From Thalassotalea_H castellviae (GTDB taxonomy: Bacteria; Pseudomonadota; Gammaproteobacteria; Enterobacterales; Alteromonadaceae), in contig NZ_JAVRIF010000011.1 in NCBI RefSeq assembly GCF_031846185.1, positions 1 through 64,000 of the forward strand: DNA of 64,000 nucleotides. Reading direction: 5' to 3'. Numbering within the stretch: the first letter of the stretch is position 1; each line of letters begins with the position of its first letter. Positions 8,769-17,195 of the stretch are shown here, in pieces. Below the pieces are notes generated by a model that saw only the letters and a list, made by a program, of their open reading frames with translations, did no database searches and was not told where the DNA came from. A program made the position numbers and the translations under genes.

Positions 8769-9920
8769 TTACTCTTTGGGGTAAAAGGTGTTTGGGTGTT
8801 CATCCCAGTCTTCATCATCAAGATCATCATCGAGCTCATCGACTGTTTCTTGATGATAAGTGTCCCATTTAAATTCAACCGATTTTTCTTCTGGCGTTTC
8901 TTCTACTTCGTCCGGTAATTCGTCAATAAACTTCATTACCCCTTGGCAAAGTTCTTCAGTACCCATTTTATTGAAGGCCGAAATTGATCTCACTTCACCT
9001 TGCCAGTCAAGCCCCTCAATAATACGATCCGTTAGCTCTTTTGCTTCTTCTTCGAGTATTAAATCTAACTTATTAAACACTAACCAACGAGGTTTACTCG
9101 CCAGTTTTGCTGAATGTGTTTCAAGTTCACTAATAATAGTTTTGGCATTTTCTAACGGATCAGAGCCATCAGCAGGTAAAACGTCAATCACGTGTAATAG
9201 AATACGACAACGCTCTAAATGTTTCAGAAACTGCGTACCTAATCCAGCACCATCCGCTGCGCCTTCAATTAACCCTGGAATATCGGCAATCACAAAGCTA
9301 CTTTGATTATCAATGCGCACTACACCTAAATTAGGCACTAATGTAGTAAACGGATAATCGGCTACTTTGGGTTTCGCTGCAGAAACACTACGTATGAGTG
9401 TCGATTTACCCGCATTTGGTAAACCTAACAAGCCAACATCCGCTAATAATAATAGCTCTAATTTAAGGCTTCGAATTTCACCCGGCGTACCATCAGTTTT
9501 TTGACGAGGTGCTCGGTTAGTACTACTTTTAAAGCGTGTATTCCCTAAACCGTGCCAACCACCTTTTGCCACTAACAGCTTTTGCTTATGCTGGGTTAAA
9601 TCGCCAATCAATTCATCGGTATCAACATCAACTGCACGTGTGCCAACGGGTACTTTCAAATATAAATCATCTGCACCTTTACCGGTACAATCACGACTTT
9701 TACCATTTTCACCACGCTTTGCCCGATGAAATCGTTCAAAGCGATAATCAATTAAAGTATTTAATCCTTCGTCAGCAATGAGATAAACATCACCACCGTC
9801 CCCGCCGTCGCCGCCGTTTGGACCACCGAATTCGATATACTTTTCTTTTCGAAAACTTACGCAACCATTACCACCGTCGCCGGCTTCTACGCGAATTTCA
9901 ACTTCATCTACAAATTTCAT
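8769..9920 (-). CDS. obgE: Obg-family GTPase ObgE/CgtA
   Basis: Ribosome-associated GTPase needed for 50S assembly and stress signalling. The glycine-rich Obg domain covers residues 1-160 (EAGDGGNGCVSFRKEKY and further GG repeats). The G domain shows G1 GLPNAGKST, the YPFTTLVPN switch, G3 DIPGLIEGA and G4 FNKLD. The C-terminus is acidic, as in the family. I chose the ATG at 9920 (MKFVDEVEI), because an in-frame GTG at 9935 would add only MFYST and overlaps the GGAG ribosome site. The gene follows rplU-rpmA as in most gammaproteobacteria. Its extreme C-terminus (HPNTFYPKE) directly abuts the mobile element. Confidence 0.97.
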   Translation of the reverse strand: MKFVDEVEIRVEAGDGGNGCVSFRKEKYIEFGGPNGGDGGDGGDVYLIADEGLNTLIDYRFERFHRAKRGENGKSRDCTGKGADDLYLKVPVGTRAVDVDTDELIGDLTQHKQKLLVAKGGWHGLGNTRFKSSTNRAPRQKTDGTPGEIRSLKLELLLLADVGLLGLPNAGKSTLIRSVSAAKPKVADYPFTTLVPNLGVVRIDNQSSFVIADIPGLIEGAADGAGLGTQFLKHLERCRILLHVIDVLPADGSDPLENAKTIISELETHSAKLASKPRWLVFNKLDLILEEEAKELTDRIIEGLDWQGEVRSISAFNKMGTEELCQGVMKFIDELPDEVEETPEEKSVEFKWDTYHQETVDELDDDLDDEDWDEHPNTFYPKE

Positions 9921-10032
9921 GGTGCTGTAAAACACTCCAAAACTAATTGCTTGTATGTATTATAAGCGATTTTATTCACTTAAGTGATACAAAGCCTAAC
10001 TATTTAATGCTAGATCAAATATAGCTGCAAAA

Positions 10033-10060
10033 AAAAACCCTGCCAAACAGCAGGGTTTTT
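10033..10060 (-). terminator. Rho-independent terminator after rpmA
   Basis: A perfect 11-bp stem (AAAAACCCTGC/GCAGGGTTTTT) with a 6-base loop and a T-tract on the minus strand, 17 bases after the rpmA stop. It separates rplU-rpmA from obgE, at least partly. Confidence 0.9.
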
Positions 10061-10076
10061 CAATTCTTAAATACTG

Positions 10077-10334
10077 TTACTCTGCAACAATACTTACAAA
10101 CTTGCGGTTTTTAGGACCTTTAACATCAAACTGAACTTTACCGTCAGATAATGCAAATAAAGTATGGTCTTTACCGATACCCATGTTGTCACCTGCGTGG
10201 AAACGAGTACCACGTTGACGAACAATAATGTTACCTGCTAATACTGATTCACCACCGAAACGTTTAACACCTAAACGTTTACTCTCTGAATCACGACCAT
10301 TCTTGGTACTACCTGCTGCTTTCTTATGTGCCAT
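10077..10334 (-). CDS. rpmA: 50S ribosomal protein L27
   Basis: A protein of 85 aa, the normal length. It has the conserved N-terminus MAHKKAAGSTKNGRDS, then RLGVKRFGG and IIVRQRGTRFHAG. It binds near the peptidyl-transferase centre of the 50S subunit. It lies 16 bases after rplU in the same operon and is preceded by a GGAG ribosome site. No N-terminal extension needing proteolytic removal is present, unlike in Firmicutes. Confidence 0.98.
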   Translation of the reverse strand: MAHKKAAGSTKNGRDSESKRLGVKRFGGESVLAGNIIVRQRGTRFHAGDNMGIGKDHTLFALSDGKVQFDVKGPKNRKFVSIVAE

Positions 10335-10350
10335 TTTTAATCGCTCCTAA

Positions 10351-10662
10351 TTAGCCGTTAATACCAGTAATCTTCACTTCAGTGAACCATTGACGATGGC
10401 CCGCTTGTTTGCGTGAATGCTTACGACGTTTAAACTTAACAATCTTAATTTTATCACCACGGCCTTGAGTAACAACTTCCGCAGTTACTTTACCGCCAGC
10501 AATGTAAGGCGCGCCTACATTGATGTTTTCGCCGTCAGCGATCATTAAAACGTTATCAAAATCAACTGATGCGCCAACTTCTAGTTCGATTTTTTCTAAA
10601 CGAACAGTTTGACCTTCAGTTACACGGTGTTGTTTACCACCGCTTTGGAATACAGCGTACAT
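10351..10662 (-). CDS. rplU: 50S ribosomal protein L21
   Basis: A protein of 103 aa starting MYAVFQSGGKQHRV, the standard L21 N-terminus. A GGAG ribosome site lies 5 bases before this ATG, so the longer reading to 10683 is rejected. The conserved C-terminal KRRKHSRKQAGHRQ segment contacts 23S rRNA. It is the first gene of the rplU-rpmA operon. The 231-base region to the divergent ispB must hold both promoters. Confidence 0.98.
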   Translation of the reverse strand: MYAVFQSGGKQHRVTEGQTVRLEKIELEVGASVDFDNVLMIADGENINVGAPYIAGGKVTAEVVTQGRGDKIKIVKFKRRKHSRKQAGHRQWFTEVKITGING

Positions 10663-10893
10663 AGCTACTCCGTACTGCGCCAATGTTATATTTGACGCTT
10701 AAATTTAAAAATATAGGGCGCGAATTCTACGCGAAGATATTAGGGATCGCAAGTACATTTAAGAGATAAATGATAATTAATAAAGAATAATTTTTCCAGT
10801 TCAATAGAGCCTTCTATATCATTGAATTTCGTGTAAACTTGAGCACATATAAATTTCTGGGTAATTGAACTTTTAGGTCACTATTTTCGCTTT

Positions 10894-11865
10894 ATGGATC
10901 TCAAAAATATACAAGCATTAGCGCAAGCTGATATGACAGCCGTTAATGATCTTATTTATTCTCAACTTCAATCTGATGTCGCATTAATTAATCAACTCGG
11001 TGTTTATATTGTTAATGCTGGCGGCAAACGTATGCGTCCAATGTTAACCGTATTAGCCGCAAGAGCATTGAATTATCAAGGTTCAAATCATATTGATATT
11101 GCTGCCATTATTGAATTTATCCATACAGCTACGCTGTTACATGATGATGTTGTTGATGAATCCAATATGCGTCGAGGCCGTGAAACCGCCAACGCACTTT
11201 TTGGTAATAGCGCGAGCGTATTAGTAGGGGACTTTTTATATACCCGTTCTTTTCAAATGATGACCAAGCTTAATAACATGGACATTATGGATATTTTATC
11301 TGATGCCACCAATATTGTTGCTGAAGGTGAAGTTTTACAGTTAATGAATTGTAATGATCCTAATACCACCGAAAAAAGCTATATGCAGGTAATTTATTGC
11401 AAAACAGCAAAGCTTTTTGAAGCGGCGACTCGTTTAGCTGCTGTTGTTGCTGATCAAAATAAAGCAACAATTCTCGCGATGCAAGATTACGGTAAATATT
11501 TAGGAACGGCTTTCCAGCTTGTTGACGATATTATGGACTACACGGCTGATGCCAAAGAAATGGGGAAAAATATCGGTGATGATTTAGCAGAAGGCAAGCC
11601 AACATTGCCATTGCTATACGCGATGCAGCACGGCACCGAAAAACAAAAAACATTGATCCAAAATGCAATAGAGCATTGTAACGGTATGGACAACTTAGAC
11701 GAAATACTGCAAGCAATGGAAGAAACAGGTTCATTACGGTATACACAAAAAATTGCAGAACAAGAAGCTGATAAAGCCATCAACGCACTGGCTAATATCC
11801 CAGCATCTGATTATAAAGACGCGCTAATCTCATTAGCCCATATTGCGGCAAATAGAACGGCTTAA
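10894..11865 (+). CDS. ispB: Octaprenyl diphosphate synthase
   Basis: A protein of 323 aa, a trans-isoprenyl diphosphate synthase that makes the ubiquinone side chain. It shows the GGKRMRPML substrate motif, the first Asp-rich motif LLHDDVVDES (DDxxD) near residue 84, and the second motif FQLVDDIMDYTAD near 210. Divergence from rplU-rpmA-obgE is the classical gammaproteobacterial order, which supports ispB over ispA, whose gene usually lies with dxs. Confidence 0.95.
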   Translation: MDLKNIQALAQADMTAVNDLIYSQLQSDVALINQLGVYIVNAGGKRMRPMLTVLAARALNYQGSNHIDIAAIIEFIHTATLLHDDVVDESNMRRGRETANALFGNSASVLVGDFLYTRSFQMMTKLNNMDIMDILSDATNIVAEGEVLQLMNCNDPNTTEKSYMQVIYCKTAKLFEAATRLAAVVADQNKATILAMQDYGKYLGTAFQLVDDIMDYTADAKEMGKNIGDDLAEGKPTLPLLYAMQHGTEKQKTLIQNAIEHCNGMDNLDEILQAMEETGSLRYTQKIAEQEADKAINALANIPASDYKDALISLAHIAANRTA

Positions 11866-11905
11866 AGCATAATCATCAGTTTGATCTAACGGTATCGAGT
11901 TACAC

Positions 11906-12523
11906 ATGCTTAGAAAACATCTTGGTTTTATTCTTAACTTAGCCGCCATAGGCCTTTTTATTCCTGGCATATATTTACCCATGTTTAATTTAAATATGGC
12001 GGTTACTGCCCAAATCGCGAATGGCAATTTAACTTCTGAAATCGTTAATAAAGAATTGTCATTATTAAATACCATTAATGAGCTTTGGCAAGATGAACGT
12101 ATATTAGTAGCCGCGTTAATCTTTCTTTTTTCTATCGCAATCCCTGTATTAAAAACAGCGTTAATAACGCTCAGTTATTTTTTAAAGAATATTCACTTAG
12201 CAAAAAAACTTGTCGCTTTTGTCAATTTTATTGGTAAATGGTCGATGGCAGATGTTTTTGTCATTGCGATATTTTTAGCGGTGCTGTCGACTAACCACGC
12301 AGAAACAGCAACTCAGCAGACGATAGCTGTTTTTGGGTTTAAAATTAATCTCATCTTAAGTAGTGAAACGTTATCGCATGTTGGGACAGGATTTTATTAT
12401 TTTTTAAGTTACTGTTTGTTATCTATGATAGGCACACAACTTAGTTTAAGTGCCCTTAAACAACTTAAACCAGCCTTAAAACTAAACGACGAAAATCAAC
12501 AACAATCCTCGTTAAACACCTAG
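11906..12523 (+). CDS. PqiA-like inner-membrane protein
   Basis: A protein of 205 aa with about four hydrophobic helices (residues 7-27, 67-87, 110-135, 160-180). It matches a single PqiA-type membrane unit, including FIPGIYLPMF, SIAIPVLKTALI and the FIGKWSMADVFVIAIFLA signature. PqiA-family proteins work with MCE proteins in lipid transport between membranes. This one lacks the N-terminal Cys-rich zinc part and no pqiB-like partner is adjacent. It lies 40 bases after ispB and is probably cotranscribed with it. Confidence 0.8.
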   Translation: MLRKHLGFILNLAAIGLFIPGIYLPMFNLNMAVTAQIANGNLTSEIVNKELSLLNTINELWQDERILVAALIFLFSIAIPVLKTALITLSYFLKNIHLAKKLVAFVNFIGKWSMADVFVIAIFLAVLSTNHAETATQQTIAVFGFKINLILSSETLSHVGTGFYYFLSYCLLSMIGTQLSLSALKQLKPALKLNDENQQQSSLNT

Positions 12524-12545
12524 CCTAAATATTCACGCCATAAAA

Positions 12546-12568
12546 AAAGCCAGTCTGAGACTGGCTTT
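12546..12568. terminator. Bidirectional terminator between pqiA-like gene and mdh
   Basis: Perfect stem AAAGCCAGTC/GACTGGCTTT with a 3-base loop, an A-tract on one side and a T-rich stretch on the other. It serves two convergent genes. Confidence 0.85.
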
Positions 12569-12587
12569 ATTATCAAAAGATAAAAAA

Positions 12588-13523
12588 TTAACCGTTGATA
12601 AAATCAACACCTTCTTGAATATCTTTGTTTAATGTTGCTAACATATCGTTTTTCGCTTTTTCTTCAAAAGCAGATAACTCACCGTATGGTAAGATTTCAG
12701 CAACACCGTTTACACCTAAACGTACCGGATGAGCAAAGTATGCAGCATCACCATCTGCAACGTCTACGTAAGCGTAATCTACAACATCTTCACCTTGTAG
12801 ACCTTTCACTAAAGATAAACAAAATCGAGCAGCAGCAGCGCCCATAGATAAGGTAGCAGAACCGCCACCCGCTTTAGCATTTACCACTTCAGTACCCGCG
12901 TTTTGGATACGTGGCGTTAATGCAGCGACTTCTTCATCTGAGAAAGTAACACCTTCAACTTGAGAAAGAAGAGGTAAAATAGTTGTACCTGAGTGACCAC
13001 CAATGACTGGAACTTTAACTTCAGCAACGTTTAAGCCTTTAAGTTCAGCAACAAAAGCTTCACTACGAATAACATCTAAAGTTGTTACACCGAAAACACG
13101 GTTTTTGTCGTAAGTTCCCGCTTTTTTAAACACTTCGGCAACAATTGGTACAGTACCGTTAACTGGGTTAGTAATAACACCCACTAAAGCCTTAGGACAG
13201 TTAGCTACAATGCCTTCTGCTAATGTTTTGATAATACCAGCATTTACCGCGAATAAATCTGCACGGTCCATACCTGGCTTACGTGGCATACCGGCTGGAA
13301 TGATAACAATATCAGCACCACTTAACGCAGAAGCTAAGTCGTCAGCACCGAATCCTTCAACATTTACCGCTGTAGGGATGTGGCTTAAATCTACTGCAAC
13401 ACCAGGAACTACTGGCGCAACATCGTATAAAGCTAAATCTGAACCTGCAGGTAACTGAGTTTTTAATAATAAAGATAACGCTTGACCGATACCGCCAGCT
13501 GCGCCTAATACTGCTACTTTCAT
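12588..13523 (-). CDS. mdh: Malate dehydrogenase (NAD+)
   Basis: A protein of 311 aa, the usual length, for the TCA-cycle step malate to oxaloacetate. It has the Rossmann start MKVAVLGAAGGIGQALSLLL, the substrate-binding loop PRKPGMDRADLF, ITNPVNGTVPI and the catalytic His in VPVIGGHSGTTILP. A GGAG ribosome site lies just upstream. It is divergent from argR, as in E. coli and Vibrio. Confidence 0.98.
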   Translation of the reverse strand: MKVAVLGAAGGIGQALSLLLKTQLPAGSDLALYDVAPVVPGVAVDLSHIPTAVNVEGFGADDLASALSGADIVIIPAGMPRKPGMDRADLFAVNAGIIKTLAEGIVANCPKALVGVITNPVNGTVPIVAEVFKKAGTYDKNRVFGVTTLDVIRSEAFVAELKGLNVAEVKVPVIGGHSGTTILPLLSQVEGVTFSDEEVAALTPRIQNAGTEVVNAKAGGGSATLSMGAAAARFCLSLVKGLQGEDVVDYAYVDVADGDAAYFAHPVRLGVNGVAEILPYGELSAFEEKAKNDMLATLNKDIQEGVDFING

Positions 13524-13714
13524 TGGGTGTCTCCGAAATTTGAGTAATTACGTAAATATTTGCCGGCAAAAGATATAGTATTATCCGGCAAAAAACAATG
13601 TTTAATCGTGTAATGACATATAAGGATAGCGTATAATTCAGACAACGAAATAATACTTAGGTATTACTCGATTCGATATTTAGGCTTTTATTCATAAGAA
13701 ACGTAACTATTACT

Positions 13715-14191
13715 ATGGCAACACTACAACAAAAACAAGAAGCACTCGTTCAGGCGTTCAAAGATTTATTAAAACAAGAACAATTTGGCTCTCAAGGTGA
13801 AATCGTTGACGCGTTAAAATTGCAAGGGTTCGATAATATCAGCCAATCGAAAATATCTCGCATGCTCAGTAAATTTGGCGCGGTAAGAACTCGAAATGCC
13901 CGTCAAGATATGGTGTATTGTTTACCGGCTGAATTAGGTGTACCAACGGCAAAAAGCCCGTTAAAACAATTAGTATTAGATATCGAACATAACGAAATGA
14001 TGATTATCATTCGTACCAGCCCTGGCGCGGCACAATTAATCGCACGCTTATTAGATAGTTTAAGTAAAAGTGATGGTGTACTTGGCACCATCGCGGGCGA
14101 TGACACCATTTTTATTGCCCCAACTAACGTCAGTGAAATAAAACAAACCATTGAAAAATTAGAATTATTATTTTCTAAAAACTTAACCTAA
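13715..14191 (+). CDS. argR: Arginine repressor
   Basis: A protein of 158 aa. The N-terminal winged helix-turn-helix has GSQGEIVDALKLQGF, and SQSKISRMLSKFG is the recognition helix. The C-terminal hexamerisation and arginine-binding domain ends with TIAGDDTIFIAPT, with the acidic GDD pair that contacts arginine. It represses arginine biosynthesis genes with L-arginine as co-repressor. The mdh-argR spacer has only half-matches to ARG boxes (near 13637 and 13690), so autoregulation is possible but not shown. Confidence 0.95.
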   Translation: MATLQQKQEALVQAFKDLLKQEQFGSQGEIVDALKLQGFDNISQSKISRMLSKFGAVRTRNARQDMVYCLPAELGVPTAKSPLKQLVLDIEHNEMMIIIRTSPGAAQLIARLLDSLSKSDGVLGTIAGDDTIFIAPTNVSEIKQTIEKLELLFSKNLT

Positions 14192-14208
14192 TGACGTTGT
14201 CGCTTGCG

Positions 14209-15135
14209 TTAGCTTTGCCCTAGTTGACTCAAAAAATTTAAACTAGGCGCAAAAAATGCGGCACCTGTTTCAGCTTGAGTATATTTGAGCATGTGATCAA
14301 AATGGCCATGCTCGTCCCCTTCAATCATACTTTTTAACATCATTTCAAATGGCTGCGGCGCACTACAATAAGAAACAAAAAACAGTCCTTGGAGTTTCAT
14401 ATCACCGTACGGCATACTTTGACGTAATATTTCTATCGTATTTCCTTCATCATCTTTAATGCTAGTACGTTTGATGTGGGACGTTTCAGGCTTGTTTTCA
14501 CTGGTATATTCTTCGTTATCAATTTTCGTGCGAGCAAATACATCTTCTTGCTCTTTCACTTTCATTCTATTCCATAAATTTAGGTTATGACGATAGCGTT
14601 GAATGTGTAAATAGCTACCACTGGCAAAGTCTGCGTCTTGTTCGTCATTTACTAAGGCTACCTGGCGGCGATGTCTACCTTGAGGGTTTTCGGTGCCATC
14701 AACAAAACCGGTTAAATCACGGCCATCAAGGAAGCGAAAACCTCGCACTTGCTCAATCAATTCAACACTGTCAGCCAACAAGGCACATACTTTACCTGCG
14801 ACAATATGATTTACATCAGCGCGATCGCTTCTGACCTCAATGTATAAATCATAATTTACCGCAGGAGCAATACGATCATCACACTTAATTTCAGTAAACG
14901 ACTTCAAAAATTTAGGGCGAGATTCTGGGTGGAGTTCATCCCAATAGGTTGCACCAATTGCAACAACGCCCGTTAAATTACTCTCAGAAAAGCGATCCGC
15001 ATATTTATCAAATAAAGCAGGTAAACGTGATAATGCTTGGCGAATATGCGCATTTTTATCATCTAATACATTAAACATTAAATAATAGCCATGTAAGCTC
15101 GGCTCTGCGCAAATACCAAATTGTTCTCTTGCCAT
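14209..15135 (-). CDS. Dye-decolourising (DyP-type) heme peroxidase
   Basis: A protein of 308 aa from the ATG at 15135 (MAREQFGIC), which has a GAGGG ribosome site; a longer reading to 15180 lacks one. The signature GFVDGTENPQG (distal Asp of DyP) lies near residue 150, and a conserved Arg/His-rich C-terminal half follows (HIKRTSIKDDEG, LRQSMPYGD). It has no signal peptide, so it is cytosolic and like the YfeX/DyP-B group. It oxidises substrates with H2O2; the natural substrate is unknown. It converges with argR. Confidence 0.9.
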   Translation of the reverse strand: MAREQFGICAEPSLHGYYLMFNVLDDKNAHIRQALSRLPALFDKYADRFSESNLTGVVAIGATYWDELHPESRPKFLKSFTEIKCDDRIAPAVNYDLYIEVRSDRADVNHIVAGKVCALLADSVELIEQVRGFRFLDGRDLTGFVDGTENPQGRHRRQVALVNDEQDADFASGSYLHIQRYRHNLNLWNRMKVKEQEDVFARTKIDNEEYTSENKPETSHIKRTSIKDDEGNTIEILRQSMPYGDMKLQGLFFVSYCSAPQPFEMMLKSMIEGDEHGHFDHMLKYTQAETGAAFFAPSLNFLSQLGQS

Positions 15136-15296
15136 ACTGCCCTCAATAAATAAGATTTTTGTGATGCTTAACTTGCTCACAAAACTTGGTAGAGATAATA
15201 AACCTTTAATAAAGAAAAGAAAACATCGTTATTCATGACAAGGTAAATCCCGTCATCACCACTGACTGTTATAACGGCTCAAATTTAACACACAAA

Positions 15297-15320
15297 AAAA
15301 GCAGCGATTAAGCTGCTTTT
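15297..15320 (-). terminator. Terminator after amtB
   Basis: Stem AAAAGCAGC/GCTGCTTTT with a 6-base loop, and T-tract on the minus strand, 19 bases after the amtB stop. Confidence 0.85.
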
Positions 15321-15338
15321 CAATACTTTCGTTGTTAA

Positions 15339-16604
15339 TTAACCGTTTGTGAATTCTGGATAGGCTTCCATACCACAATCAGCTTTATCAACACCTTCAT
15401 ATTCTTCTTCTTCAGTAACACGAATACCCATAGTTATTTTAAGTACATACCAAACCACAAAGCTTGTTACAAATACCCATGCAAAGATAGTAGCAGCACC
15501 AATTAACTGACCACTAAATGATGCACCGTCATTTGTTACTGGCACTAATAATAAACCAAACAAACCAACGACACCGTGAACAGAGATAGCACCCACTGGA
15601 TCATCAATCTTTAATTTATCTAAGCTAACAATTGAAAGGACAACAATAATACCACCAATGGCACCAAATAATGTCGCTTGCAATGCTGTTGGCGTAGAAG
15701 GTTCTGCAGTAATAGCAACTAGACCCGCTAAGGCACCGTTTAATGCCATCGTTAAATCAGCTTTCTTAAATAAAATTTTAGCTAAGATTAATGCTGCAAC
15801 CGCACCACCAGCCGCCGCTGCGTTAGTATTTAAAAAGACCATAGCAACTGAATGTGAATTACCAATATCACCTAACTTTAATACTGAGCCACCGTTGAAA
15901 CCAAACCAACCCATCCATAAAATGAATGTACCTAACGTAGCTAATGGTAAGTTAGAACCTGGGATTGCATTGACACGACCGTCAGCTGTGTATTTCCCTT
16001 TACGAGCACCTAACAATAATACACCCGCTAATGCCGCTGAAGCACCTGCCATATGAACAATACCAGAACCGGCAAAGTCAGAAAATCCTAAATCACCGAG
16101 TGTGTATAAACCAAATACGGCATTACCACCCCATGTCCAGCTACCTTCCATTGGATAAATAACCGCGGTTAAAACGACAGTAAAGGCTAAGAAAGCCCAT
16201 AATTTCATACGCTCGGCAACCGCACCTGAAACAATCGACATTGCTGTAGCAACAAAGACTACTTGGAAGAAAAAGTCAGAAGCCGCCGAATAAATTGCTC
16301 CGCCAGTAAAGCCGTCTTCACGTTCAGCGAAAGATTTCAATACTGCGTCTGCGTCAACTGTTTCTATGCCCGACAAAAAGAAACCGCCGCCATACATAAT
16401 TTCATAACCGCATGCTAAGTACATCATGCAAGAAATCGCATAAAGCGCGACGTTTTTCGTTAATATTTCTGTGGTATTTTTAGCTCTAACTAAACCTGCT
16501 TCTAGCATTGAGAAGCCAGCAGCCATCCACATGACTAATGCGCCACACACTAAAAAGTAAAACGTGTCCATGGCATATTGAAGATGAAAGATATTTTGTT
16601 CCAT
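15339..16604 (-). CDS. amtB: Ammonium transporter AmtB
   Basis: A protein of 421 aa with about eleven membrane helices. Typical marks are MWMAAGFSMLEAGLVRAKN near the start, the pore-region WTWGGNAVFGLYTLGDLGFSDFAGSGIVHMAG with the conserved Asp and first pore His, and SVHGVVGLFGLLLVP with the second pore His. It conducts ammonia/ammonium across the inner membrane and is blocked by GlnK. It starts 10 bases after glnK with a GGGGAA ribosome site, as one operon. Confidence 0.95.
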   Translation of the reverse strand: MEQNIFHLQYAMDTFYFLVCGALVMWMAAGFSMLEAGLVRAKNTTEILTKNVALYAISCMMYLACGYEIMYGGGFFLSGIETVDADAVLKSFAEREDGFTGGAIYSAASDFFFQVVFVATAMSIVSGAVAERMKLWAFLAFTVVLTAVIYPMEGSWTWGGNAVFGLYTLGDLGFSDFAGSGIVHMAGASAALAGVLLLGARKGKYTADGRVNAIPGSNLPLATLGTFILWMGWFGFNGGSVLKLGDIGNSHSVAMVFLNTNAAAAGGAVAALILAKILFKKADLTMALNGALAGLVAITAEPSTPTALQATLFGAIGGIIVVLSIVSLDKLKIDDPVGAISVHGVVGLFGLLLVPVTNDGASFSGQLIGAATIFAWVFVTSFVVWYVLKITMGIRVTEEEEYEGVDKADCGMEAYPEFTNG

Positions 16605-16614
16605 GATATTCCCC

Positions 16615-16953
16615 TTAAAGTGCTTCTACGTCATTTTCACCAGTACGAATACGTACGGCTTGCTCAAGGTTGTAAACAAAAATCTTTCCGTCACCGATTT
16701 TTCCGGTGTAGGCAGATTTAGTGATGGTTTCAACTAAACGTTCAACAACATCATCATTTACGGCAATTTCAAGTTTTACCTTAGGTAAAAAGTCAACTTG
16801 ATATTCGGCACCACGATATAGTTCGGTATGACCTTTTTGTCGACCGAACCCTTTTACTTCACTTACTGTTAACCCTTCAACACCGATTTCAGAGATGGCC
16901 TCTCGAACATCATCTAATTTAAACGGTTTGATAATTGCGCTAATAAGTTTCAT
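16615..16953 (-). CDS. glnK: Nitrogen regulatory protein P-II (GlnK)
   Basis: A protein of 112 aa, the standard P-II size. It has MKLISAIIKPFKLDDVREAI, the T-loop with Tyr51 in ELYRGAEYQVDFLPK (uridylylation site), and the B-loop KIGDGKIFVY for ATP and 2-oxoglutarate. Linkage to amtB favours GlnK over GlnB. A candidate sigma-54 promoter and an NtrC site lie upstream. Confidence 0.95.
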   Translation of the reverse strand: MKLISAIIKPFKLDDVREAISEIGVEGLTVSEVKGFGRQKGHTELYRGAEYQVDFLPKVKLEIAVNDDVVERLVETITKSAYTGKIGDGKIFVYNLEQAVRIRTGENDVEAL

Positions 16954-16987
16954 TTATTACCCCTTTTTATAGTTTGACAATGAATAT

Positions 16988-17004
16988 TCAATTGTTATAC
17001 CAAT
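16988..17004 (-). promoter_or_regulatory. Candidate sigma-54 promoter of glnK-amtB
   Basis: The minus strand reads TTGGTATAACAATTGAA, with the -24 GG and a TTG at -12 but A in place of the usual C. The match is moderate. It lies about 40 bases before the glnK ATG and downstream of a clear NtrC site, which raises its plausibility. Confidence 0.5.
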
Positions 17005-17066
17005 AGAAATAAAGCATTACTAAACAAGAGGTTACAAATAAAATATTGATTTGAATGCTTACTTAA

Positions 17067-17081
17067 GCACCACTTTGGTGC
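17067..17081. promoter_or_regulatory. NtrC binding site upstream of glnK
   Basis: The sequence GCACCACTTTGGTGC is a perfect 6+3+6 dyad matching the enterobacterial NtrC operator. A second half site, TTGGTGCA, lies at 17107-17114. The distance to the proposed sigma-54 promoter, about 70 bases, is normal for an enhancer. Confidence 0.8.
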
Positions 17082-17134
17082 ATGGAGTTAAAAATAGTGT
17101 TGATAGTTGGTGCATGTTTACGGTAAGTAAGAAA

Positions 17135-17165
17135 AAACGGCGATTATTAGCAATAATCGCCGTTT
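17135..17165 (-). terminator. Terminator after HDOD gene
   Basis: Perfect 14-bp stem (AAACGGCGATTATT/AATAATCGCCGTTT), loop of 3, and a T-tract on the minus strand, 31 bases after the HDOD stop. Confidence 0.9.
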
Positions 17166-17195
17166 ATATAAGTAGAATAAATTGTTAATAGGTTA

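Noticed and set aside
8860..9306. 148-codon plus-strand ORF opposite obgE
   Set aside because: Antisense shadow of obgE; Ser-rich composition is the mirror of its acidic and Leu codons, no ribosome site.
10684..10893. Possible RNA element in the rplU-ispB spacer
   Set aside because: The spacer shows no convincing conserved structure by eye; it is best seen as two divergent promoters and the L21 leader.
13620..13714. Possible ARG boxes in the mdh-argR spacer
   Set aside because: Only isolated ATTCA half sites are present; no full dyad with the right spacing.
15658..16056. 132-codon plus-strand ORF opposite amtB
   Set aside because: Antisense shadow of a conserved gene with no start signals.
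17053..17073. Second sigma-54-like element before glnK (minus strand TGGTGCTTAAGTAAGCA)
   Set aside because: The GG and GC are 11 bases apart instead of 10, and the GG belongs to the NtrC dyad.
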